From the NCBI GenBank assembly GCA_904419785.1, contig CAJFSY010000009.1:1-64000 (forward strand): a stretch of DNA of 64,000 nt, read 5' to 3'. Positions 58,045-64,000 of the stretch are shown here, in pieces. The stretch comes from an uncultured Neglectibacter sp. GTDB taxonomy: Bacteria > Bacillota > Clostridia > Oscillospirales > Acutalibacteraceae. The stretch's first letter is position 1; each line of letters begins with the position of its first letter. A program made the position numbers and the translations under genes. Under the pieces are notes generated by a model. That model was not told the DNA's origin. It was given only the letters and a program-made list of their open reading frames with translations, and ran no database searches.

Positions 58045-59172
58045 ATGGAATTTTTGTGGGAAGGCCTGCTATCTATTACCTGGCAGCAGGCGGTCATGTA
58101 TGTGGTGGGCGCGGTGCTCATCTGGCTGGCCATCAAAAAGGACTACGAGCCCTCCCTGCTGTTACCTATGGGCTTTGGCGCTATCCTGGTGAACTTGCCC
58201 GCCTCTGGCGTGCTCAACCAGGTGATGGAGGGCGTAGGGGAGACCCACGGTATCATCCAGTGGTTGTTCGAGATCGGCATTGAGGCTTCCGAGGCGTTCC
58301 CGCTGCTGTTGTTTATCGGCATCGGAGCCATGATCGATTTCGGCCCCCTGCTTTCCAACCCCAAGATGTTCCTGTTTGGCGCGGCCGCTCAGTTCGGCAT
58401 TTTCCTCACCATCGTTTTGGCGGCTATACTGGGCTTTAACATTACGGATGCTGCTTCCATCGGCATTATCGGCGCGGCAGACGGCCCCACCTCCATTCTG
58501 GTGAGCCAGGTGCTCAAATCCAATTATATTGGGCCTATCGCTGTGGCTGCATATTCTTATATGGCCCTGGTGCCCATTATCCAGCCTATGGCAATCAAGC
58601 TGGTCACCACCCAAAAAGAGCGGGCCATCAAGATGGAATACCGTCCCAACGCCGTGACCAAGACCACCCGTATCCTGTTCCCCATCATGGTTACTTTTGT
58701 AGCCGGCCTGGTGGCTCCCGCTTCTGTTTCTCTGGTGGGCTTCCTCATGTTCGGCAACCTGATCCGGGAGTGCGGTGTGCTGAACCGTTTGTCTGAGACC
58801 GCTCAGAATGATTTGGCAAACCTGGTCACATTGCTGTTGGGTATCACCATTTCTTTCTCCATGCGTGCCGATCAGTTCGTCACCGTGCAGACTATTATGA
58901 TTATGGCTTTGGGCTTGGTGGCATTTGTATTCGATACGGTTGCCGGCGTGTTCTTTGCCAAGATTCTGAATCTTTTCAGCCGCACCAAGATCAACCCCAT
59001 GGTGGGCGCCGCTGGTATTTCCGCGTTCCCCATGTCTGCCCGTGTGGTGGAGAAAATGGGCATTGCCGCCAACAATCAGAACCATCTGTTGATGCACGCT
59101 GTGGGCGCCAATGTTTCCGGTCAGATCGCTTCCGCTGTGGCTGGCGGTATTATACTGGGCTTCTTTATGTAA
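58045..59172 (+). CDS. oadB: Sodium-pump decarboxylase, beta subunit
   Basis: A 375-residue integral membrane protein of the OadB/GcdB/MmdB family, which couples decarboxylation of a carboxybiotin intermediate to Na+ export. Family blocks: LLPMGFGAILVNLP, LFIGIGAMIDFGPLLSNP, SIGIIGAADGPTSILV (Asp essential in OadB), AAYSYMALVPIIQP, and GAAGISAFPMSARVV near the end. About nine helices. No carboxyltransferase or biotin carrier gene follows; only a small OadG-like peptide does. The complex must be completed from elsewhere. Expression is under the leader at 57879. Confidence 0.95.
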   Translation: MEFLWEGLLSITWQQAVMYVVGAVLIWLAIKKDYEPSLLLPMGFGAILVNLPASGVLNQVMEGVGETHGIIQWLFEIGIEASEAFPLLLFIGIGAMIDFGPLLSNPKMFLFGAAAQFGIFLTIVLAAILGFNITDAASIGIIGAADGPTSILVSQVLKSNYIGPIAVAAYSYMALVPIIQPMAIKLVTTQKERAIKMEYRPNAVTKTTRILFPIMVTFVAGLVAPASVSLVGFLMFGNLIRECGVLNRLSETAQNDLANLVTLLLGITISFSMRADQFVTVQTIMIMALGLVAFVFDTVAGVFFAKILNLFSRTKINPMVGAAGISAFPMSARVVEKMGIAANNQNHLLMHAVGANVSGQIASAVAGGIILGFFM

Positions 59173-59377
59173 GTTGGTTTGGGTACGAGGGACAATTTTC
59201 CTCATACAGGGTGCCTGTATATCTAAGTGAAAACAGCTGTTTGGGTTCAGGTGGATATAAACTTGAAAACCAGTTGTGAAATCGTGAACGTTTGTTTATG
59301 AAACCATCCTGTTTGTTCTAATAGGAATAACGGAAAGTCACTAAAGCGGCAAGGGGCCGCAAAGGAAGGAGAAACAG

Positions 59378-59521
59378 ATGTTTTTCGGAATAATGAATGA
59401 AACTGTCCTGGAAGCTCTGGATATTATGGCTAAAGGCATGTTGGGCATTTTCGTGGTAATTGTGGTCATCGCTCTTTTGGTCTATTTGCTGACGAAGGTT
59501 AGTTCTGGGAAAAAATCTTGA
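59378..59521 (+). CDS. Small OadG-like membrane peptide
   Basis: A 47-residue peptide with one membrane helix (GMLGIFVVIVVIALLVYLLT) and a short basic tail, preceded by AAAGGAAGGAG at good spacing. The GMLGIFVVI pattern is like the N-terminal helix of decarboxylase gamma subunits (OadG) and of 'small transporter tail' peptides. It lies 205 bp after oadB and before a terminator. It probably stabilises the beta subunit; inferred from size and place. It is too short for common ORF cut-offs. Confidence 0.7.
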   Translation: MFFGIMNETVLEALDIMAKGMLGIFVVIVVIALLVYLLTKVSSGKKS

Positions 59522-59534
59522 TTATTTTTTGATA

Positions 59535-59568
59535 TAAGAAGACCGGGCTTTTGGGTCCGGTCTTCTTA
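59535..59568 (+). terminator. Terminator after the oadB unit
   Basis: Stem TAAGAAGACCGG / CCGGTCTTCTTA with a 10-base loop, ending in a short T-rich tail. Confidence 0.8.
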
Positions 59569-59916
59569 TTTATGTAATCAATTGTGAAACTCCAAGACCT
59601 ATCCTATCAAATGTAGATTTATCAATCTTTTTGAAATGATACAGTGGTCTCAAGGTAAGCTTCTCCCGGTTTTCTGTAATCATAAACCTGTCGATTTGTC
59701 AAGTGCGAGTTTTGACGTGGAAAGCGCCATTTCTTGGTACTGGTTAGGCAAACGAAAAAAGTTCATAATAAGTATGACATGAAAAAATGTTGTTCTCACC
59801 TGAAAGGGAAGGAGGAAGTTATGGTAAAAGACTATTTCAAAGCCTGTGAAAAACTTTATGTGCATATGTAATACAATCGTTTATTTTGCTATAAAGTAAA
59901 TTTTTGCCTTTTTTAT
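59569..59916. other. AT-rich intergenic region, no gene seen
   Basis: The spacer before the LacI gene. Short open frames have no credible site. No structured RNA or repeat was recognised. Confidence 0.55.
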
Positions 59917-59946
59917 TTGACACATTCCGAAGACTCGTGCTAAAAT
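59917..59946 (+). promoter_or_regulatory. Promoter of the LacI-family gene
   Basis: TTGACA, 18 bp, TAAAAT with a TGC extended -10; the leader to the ATG is about 50 bases. Confidence 0.65.
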
Positions 59947-60002
59947 TTTAAATATATAGACAGGATGAAAAGATTCCCACCTTTTGAAAATGAGGAAGTA
60001 AT

Positions 60003-61016
60003 ATGCCAACAATTTATGATATTGCCGAAAAAACAGGGTATTCGGCATCTACCGTGGCGCGTGCCTTAAGTGGAAAAGGATATTGCAGTCCACGGGCCAA
60101 GGCGGTTATTTTAGAAGCTGCAGAAATTATGGCATATGTGCCACATCAGGCAGCTAAAACCTTGAAAAATAATATTACAAATAAAATTATGATGTGTATT
60201 CCCGATATCATGAACCCTTATTATTTTGAGATGATTCATGGTGCGGCTATGGCTTTAGAGCCCTTTGGGTACAGTATTTTGCTGGAGTACACAATGCACA
60301 GCCCTGAAAAGGAACTGGAAGTTTTGGATTCTCTCAAAGGGCATTTTGTAGATGGTGTGATCTTCGGATCTTTTGACTACACTCCGGGCTTGATCGAAGC
60401 TATCAAGGATATGGGGCTTCCCACAGTCATCACCAGCTATTATCAAAGCCCTGGAAGTTTTAACGATTATGACTGTGTGTATGTTGACCAGCCCAGAGCA
60501 GCGTGGCTGGCTACCCGCCATTGCCTGGAAAAGGGGCATAAAAAAATCGCTTTTTTAGGCGGGGATGCCAGAGAGCAAAATACACGGGAACGCTTTGAGG
60601 GATATAAACGGGCATTAGAGGAACAGCTGGTTCCCCTCTCCAAATCTTTAGTCATTCACGCTGATTTTACAAGGGAAGGGGCGTACCGGGCTGTTACGGA
60701 ATTTCTACAGCACGGGGAAGAATGTACCGCAGTGGTAGCTTGTAACGACCTGATGGGCGTGGGCTGTATGAAAGCCTGCGTGGATTTCGGATTAAAGGTG
60801 CCGGAAGAGATTTCCATTGTGGCCCTGGACAATACCGAATACTGCCTGTGCACTACACCTGCCATGACCTCGGTGGATATGCTGCAGGGCCAAGTGGGGC
60901 AGGAGGCCGCAAGTTTTGTGATAGACCGCATCGTCAATAAAAGAAATTTTCAAAAGAATATGGCGTTTTCCCCGGTTCTGGTTGAGCGGGATTCTGTGGC
61001 CCATTGGACAACTTAA
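60003..61016 (+). CDS. LacI/GalR-family transcriptional regulator
   Basis: A 337-residue regulator. The HTH is at residues 2-25 (TIYDIAEKTGYSASTVARAL) with the minor-groove hinge AAKTLKNN, followed by a periplasmic-binding-like sugar sensor (IMMCIPDIMNPYYFEMIHGA, KKIAFLGGDAREQNTRERFE, VVACNDLMGVGCMKAC, ISIVALDNTEYCLCTTPAMT). The effector is probably a sugar. No sugar operon is adjacent apart from glgA downstream with its own promoter, so its targets are likely elsewhere; the fucosidase palindromes at 36.66 kb are the kind of site this family uses. Confidence 0.93.
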   Translation: MPTIYDIAEKTGYSASTVARALSGKGYCSPRAKAVILEAAEIMAYVPHQAAKTLKNNITNKIMMCIPDIMNPYYFEMIHGAAMALEPFGYSILLEYTMHSPEKELEVLDSLKGHFVDGVIFGSFDYTPGLIEAIKDMGLPTVITSYYQSPGSFNDYDCVYVDQPRAAWLATRHCLEKGHKKIAFLGGDAREQNTRERFEGYKRALEEQLVPLSKSLVIHADFTREGAYRAVTEFLQHGEECTAVVACNDLMGVGCMKACVDFGLKVPEEISIVALDNTEYCLCTTPAMTSVDMLQGQVGQEAASFVIDRIVNKRNFQKNMAFSPVLVERDSVAHWTT

Positions 61017-61018
61017 CA

Positions 61019-61063
61019 AAAGGTCAGTCTTTCCGGGAGTTCCCGAGGGACTGATCTTTTTTT
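61019..61063 (+). terminator. Terminator after the LacI gene
   Basis: AGGTCAGTC / GACTGATCT stem with an inner GGGA-TCCC hairpin and a TTTTTTT tail. Confidence 0.85.
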
Positions 61064-61125
61064 GTTGGGATTTATGTTCAAAACTGCTTTAGAGATGCTT
61101 TTGTTATCTTTTTTACTATTATTTC

Positions 61126-61154
61126 TTGTGTATTTGCGCAACTTTTGCTATAAT
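61126..61154 (+). promoter_or_regulatory. Promoter of glgA
   Basis: TTGTGT, 17 bp, consensus TATAAT with a TGC extended -10, giving a leader of about 170 bases in which no structure was recognised. Confidence 0.65.
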
Positions 61155-61329
61155 AAACCAAAAAAGAGCCTGGCGCGCATCTTTAAGGAGTGTTTAGGGA
61201 TAGTATTCTTGGCTTCGGAGCAGACGGCTTGTGTTTTCTGAAGCCATTGTAGAGAACAACGAGGAACCCCAATGATACAATATCATTTGAATCATCTGAA
61301 AGGACAGATTGGTGAAAGGAAGGTTTGTT

Positions 61330-63528
61330 ATGGCACGAAAAAAAGCAAATTCCAGAAAGAAAAAATCACCCGCAAACGGGGTTGGCAAAAAAACGGCTCC
61401 CGCCGTTGTGAACCAAACTCCTGCTGAGGAAAAGGCCGCCCCCATTGTGGAAGAAACCGCCCCTGTCGCTGAAAAGACAGAGGTCACCGCAGCTGAACCG
61501 GCTCCCGTGGAGGAAAAGACTGCTCCCGCCGCAGAGGAAGCCGCCCCTGCCGTTGAAAAGATGGAGACTCCCGCAACCGAACCGGCTCCCGTGGAGGAAA
61601 AGACTGCTCCCGCCGCAGAGGAAACCACCCCTGTCGCTGAAAAGACGGAGACTCCCGCAGCTGAACCTGCTCCCGTGGAGGAAAAAGCCGCTCCCGTTGT
61701 GGAGGAAACCGCCCCTGCCGCTGAAAAGATGGAGACTCCCGCAACCGAACCGGCTCCCGTGGAGGAAAAGACTGCTCTCGCCGCAGAGGAAGCCGCCCCT
61801 GCCGCTGAAAAGACGGAGGCCACCGCAACCGAACCGGCTCCCGTGGAGGAAAAAGCCGCTCCCGTTGTGGAGGAAACCGTCCCTGCCACTGAAAAGACGG
61901 AGACCGTCGTGAAAAAGAGAACATCCACCAGAAAGAAGGCTGCCCCTGCCGCAAAGAAAGCAGAGAGCTCCCCAAAGAAAACAACGTCCACTAAGAAAAA
62001 GGCCGCTCCCATTGTGGAAGAACCTGCTCCTGTTGTGGAGGAGACTACAACCATAAATGTAATGTCCGACCTCCCCAGAAGGAGCGTGGCGTTTATCGGT
62101 TCGGAATGCCATCCGTTCGTCAAGACAGGCGGTTTGGGCGACGTGATGTACGCATTGCCCCGGGAATTGGTGCGGCTCAACTGCGATGTCCGCGTGATCC
62201 TGCCCCGTTACGCCTGCATTCCCCAGCAATATCAGGACAAAATGGTTTACCGCGGCGAGTTCTACATGGACTTGGGCAAAACCGGCCGGGAATACTACGT
62301 GGGAATCATGGAGTATATCTGTGACGGCGTAGTGTATGATTTTATCGATAACCAGGAGTTTTTCTCCTCCGGCAACCCCTATCTCAATCTTGTGGATGAT
62401 ATCCCGAAATACTGTTTCTTCAGCAAGGCTGCTCTGGCCGCGTTGAACTTCATGAACTGGATCCCCGACATCATCCATTGTCACGATTGGCAGGCGGCCC
62501 TTGTGCCGGTATATCTGCGCACCTTGTTCCAAGATTCTCCGGTGGGGCACGCCCGGTCCATTCTCACCATCCACAACCTCCGCTTCCAAGGCATCTACAA
62601 CATTCCCACCATTCAATACTGGTCTGGCCTGCCCGACTCTGTGTTCAACATGGGAGCGTTGAAACAAGACTATGAGGATGCTAATATGCTCAAAGGCGGC
62701 CTTGCCTATGCGGATCGTATCACCACTGTCAGCGGTACCTACGCCGGGGAGATCCAGACCAGCGAGTACGGAGAGCATCTGGAAGGTCATCTGCGTTACC
62801 ACAGCGGCAAGCTGAGAGGTATTGTGAACGGCATCGATTATGGCATGTGGAATCCTGAGACCGACCCCGCTCTGGCGGTCAACTACGGTCTCGGCAACGT
62901 GTTGGACCACAAAATGGAAAATAAGCTGGCGCTCCAGAAGGAACTTGGCTTAGAGGAGGACGAGAGCAAATTCGTCATCGGCTTGATCTCCCGTCTCACC
63001 AACCAAAAGGGGTTGGACCTTGTCAGTTCCATTGTTCCCCAAGTGCTGGATGGCAACACCCAGGTAGTGGTCCTAGGCACCGGCGACAAACAGTACGAAG
63101 ACACTTTCCGCTATTATGAGGATACTTACCGGGGTACGTTTTCCGCCTGTATCCAGTATGATGAAGCAAGAGCCCACCGCATTTACGCGGGAGCTGATGC
63201 GCTGCTGGTGCCCTCCCGCTTTGAGCCCTGCGGCTTGACTCAGCTCAACGCCATGCACTATGGCACCATCCCCATCGTCCGGGAAACCGGTGGCTTGAAG
63301 GATACCGTAGAGCCTTACAACACCTTTACCGGCGACGGCAACGGTTTCACCTTTGACCGCTATGAAGCGGGCCTGCTTTTAGATGCTATCAATCGGGCTA
63401 AAACGGAGTATTTCACCAACCGCTATCACTGGGACGAAGTTGTTCAGCGGGACATGGCGAAGGATGTCTCTTGGGAGAACTCCGCTAAGCAATACAAGGA
63501 TTTATATCTTGAGCTTACTCCGTGGTAA
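61330..63528 (+). CDS. glgA: Glycogen synthase with a long repeat-rich N-terminal extension
   Basis: A 732-residue protein. Residues ~257-732 are a complete GT5 ADP-glucose glycogen synthase: KTGGLGDVMYALPREL (ADP-glucose site), CHDWQAALVPVYLRT, GLISRLTNQKGLDL, and PSRFEPCGLTQLNAM with the catalytic Glu. The first ~250 residues are extra: a basic start (MARKKANSRKKKSPANGVGK), five 28-residue Pro/Ala/Glu repeats (EPAPVEEKTAPAAEEAAPAV...), then a basic KKRTSTRKKAAPAAKKAE stretch. This head is low-complexity, probably disordered, and not part of known GlgA enzymes. The ATG follows AAGGAAGG. No glgC/glgD is in the window. Confidence 0.93.
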   Translation: MARKKANSRKKKSPANGVGKKTAPAVVNQTPAEEKAAPIVEETAPVAEKTEVTAAEPAPVEEKTAPAAEEAAPAVEKMETPATEPAPVEEKTAPAAEETTPVAEKTETPAAEPAPVEEKAAPVVEETAPAAEKMETPATEPAPVEEKTALAAEEAAPAAEKTEATATEPAPVEEKAAPVVEETVPATEKTETVVKKRTSTRKKAAPAAKKAESSPKKTTSTKKKAAPIVEEPAPVVEETTTINVMSDLPRRSVAFIGSECHPFVKTGGLGDVMYALPRELVRLNCDVRVILPRYACIPQQYQDKMVYRGEFYMDLGKTGREYYVGIMEYICDGVVYDFIDNQEFFSSGNPYLNLVDDIPKYCFFSKAALAALNFMNWIPDIIHCHDWQAALVPVYLRTLFQDSPVGHARSILTIHNLRFQGIYNIPTIQYWSGLPDSVFNMGALKQDYEDANMLKGGLAYADRITTVSGTYAGEIQTSEYGEHLEGHLRYHSGKLRGIVNGIDYGMWNPETDPALAVNYGLGNVLDHKMENKLALQKELGLEEDESKFVIGLISRLTNQKGLDLVSSIVPQVLDGNTQVVVLGTGDKQYEDTFRYYEDTYRGTFSACIQYDEARAHRIYAGADALLVPSRFEPCGLTQLNAMHYGTIPIVRETGGLKDTVEPYNTFTGDGNGFTFDRYEAGLLLDAINRAKTEYFTNRYHWDEVVQRDMAKDVSWENSAKQYKDLYLELTPW
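61495..61914 (+). repeat. Minisatellite of five 84-bp units in glgA
   Basis: Units start at 61495, 61579, 61663, 61747 and 61831, each beginning GAACC(G/T)GCTCCCGTGGAGGA. They keep the glgA frame. A diverged sixth unit precedes them (TPAEEKAAPIVEETAPVAEK). Copy number probably varies between strains. Confidence 0.92.
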
Positions 63529-63564
63529 GCGGAGATCTTATTTAAATAAAAGCGATGTATTTAT

Positions 63565-63598
63565 AAAAAAGCCGGCAGTCATTGACTGCCGGCTTTTT
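63565..63598. terminator. Bidirectional terminator after glgA
   Basis: Stem AAAAAGCCGGCAGTC / GACTGCCGGCTTTTT with a 3-base loop; very strong. It also faces the minus-strand gene at the window end. Confidence 0.93.
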
Positions 63599-63712
63599 AG
63601 CTTGTTTTGAACTGCGTGGATCGTAATTTGTATATAAATACGATGTTTAGTTTGTAGGTTGCTCTCAGAAAAATGAAACTGAAACAGGCAGTTTTCAAAA
63701 TTAGTATATACA

Positions 63713-64000
63713 TTAATCTACGGTATTTTTTCCACAACTAATCAGAAAACCGATACAGCCAGATACAAAGTCACGAAGCTGAGATATGGTTGCGGTAAAT
63801 TCGGGCGTAATATTCTGAAAGTTTTTTGAAACTAACAATATGATCAAAGAAATCAATCCGATGATTGATACTGTAATTATTTGTGTTTTGTTATGGGATT
63901 TGATAGGGGATGATGGGGTTTCGGATAAAGAAGGCTTTTGTAATTCGTTATTTGATGAAGTTGAGGAAGTTTGAAAGCCGATCTGATTTTTGACGCTATT
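63713..64000 (-). CDS. 3' part of a gene for a membrane-anchored protein
   Basis: A minus-strand open frame enters from beyond the window and ends with TAA at 63713-63715, leaving 95 residues. A Ser/Asn/Pro-rich linker (TSSTSSNNELQKPSLSETPS) leads to one membrane helix (IITVSIIGLISLIILLVS) and a short C-terminal segment (FTATISQLRDFVSGCIGFLI). Local DNA is AT-rich, unlike glgA. The rest of the protein is outside the window, so no function is given. Confidence 0.55.
   Translation of the reverse strand, partial: NSVKNQIGFQTSSTSSNNELQKPSLSETPSSPIKSHNKTQIITVSIIGLISLIILLVSKNFQNITPEFTATISQLRDFVSGCIGFLISCGKNTVD

Noticed and set aside
61495..61914. Possible CRISPR array
   Set aside because: The units are contiguous, keep the reading frame and have no unique spacers; they are a coding minisatellite.
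61194..62910. Long minus-strand open frames (328 and 514 codons) with serine/glycine repeats
   Set aside because: They mirror the 84-bp repeat units of glgA; the sense frame contains a full enzyme, so these are shadows of a low-complexity sequence.

Overview
The window looks like a chromosomal segment of a Gram-positive, anaerobic, gut-type Clostridia species, most likely Oscillospiraceae/Ruminococcaceae-like. This is inferred from strong AGGAGG ribosome binding sites with frequent GTG/TTG starts, a T-box-controlled ileS, the SRP RNA-dnaX-ybaB-recR block, an efp gene followed by a CD1247-type protein, a sodium-pump decarboxylase beta subunit, and many glycan-degrading enzymes (GH2, GH29, GH120, an N-acetylhexosamine-kinase-like protein). 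No rRNA gene is present, so the assignment stays at family or order level.

Layout. 0-3 kb: divergent AraC regulator and GH2 glycosidase. 3-8.5 kb: TetR regulator divergent from an operon of a small protein, an MMPL/RND-type transporter and a secreted coiled-coil protein. 8.7-12 kb: lactonase-fold protein; aldo/keto reductase plus carboxymuconolactone decarboxylase pair. 12.2-15.7 kb: T-box leader and ileS. 15.7-19.4 kb (minus strand): Gfo/Idh/MocA oxidoreductase, NahK-like sugar kinase, and a GHKL-type membrane sensor that seems to lack its catalytic residues. 19.6-25.1 kb: DUF4097 protein, ADP-ribosylglycohydrolase with a translationally coupled partner, glpK, hisH-hisF. 25.2-25.45 kb: tRNA-Gln(CTG) and tRNA-Pro(CGG).

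25.43-33.58 kb: an integrative element of about 8.1 kb inserted in the 3' end of tRNA-Pro and bounded by a 23-bp direct repeat. It carries a tyrosine integrase, a DUF4258/YgiT-type toxin-antitoxin pair, divergent XRE repressor and Cro-like genes, an Xis-like HTH protein, a primase-helicase, small unknown genes, iteron-like repeats and a right end rich in a CATAAAAAAG motif. No relaxase or virion gene was seen. The organisation resembles a phage satellite (PICI-like) or a minimal integrative mobilizable element. It is the most novel accessory region here.

33.6-38.3 kb: GH120 beta-xylosidase, trmO, GH29 alpha-fucosidase with palindromic operators. 38.3-41.3 kb: recR, ybaB, dnaX and SRP RNA (minus strand), then a duplicated intergenic repeat. 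41.6-48 kb: GNAT, NYN-LOTUS protein, a free-standing BlaR-tail-like protein, HAD, rpsU, YqeG, M24 peptidase, efp, CD1247-like protein. 48-57.6 kb: KDPG aldolase plus IlvD/Edd dehydratase (sugar-acid catabolism), aroD, a two-module AAA protein with one degenerate module, flavin reductase, M3 peptidase, TetR, maltose/galactoside-type O-acetyltransferase. 57.8-59.6 kb: a metal-type riboswitch candidate, oadB and a 47-residue OadG-like peptide. 60-63.6 kb: LacI regulator and a glycogen synthase with a long repeated N-terminal extension. The window ends in a partial membrane-protein gene on the minus strand.

All family calls were made by reading motifs. No database search was run. Promoters and terminators are sequence-pattern calls.
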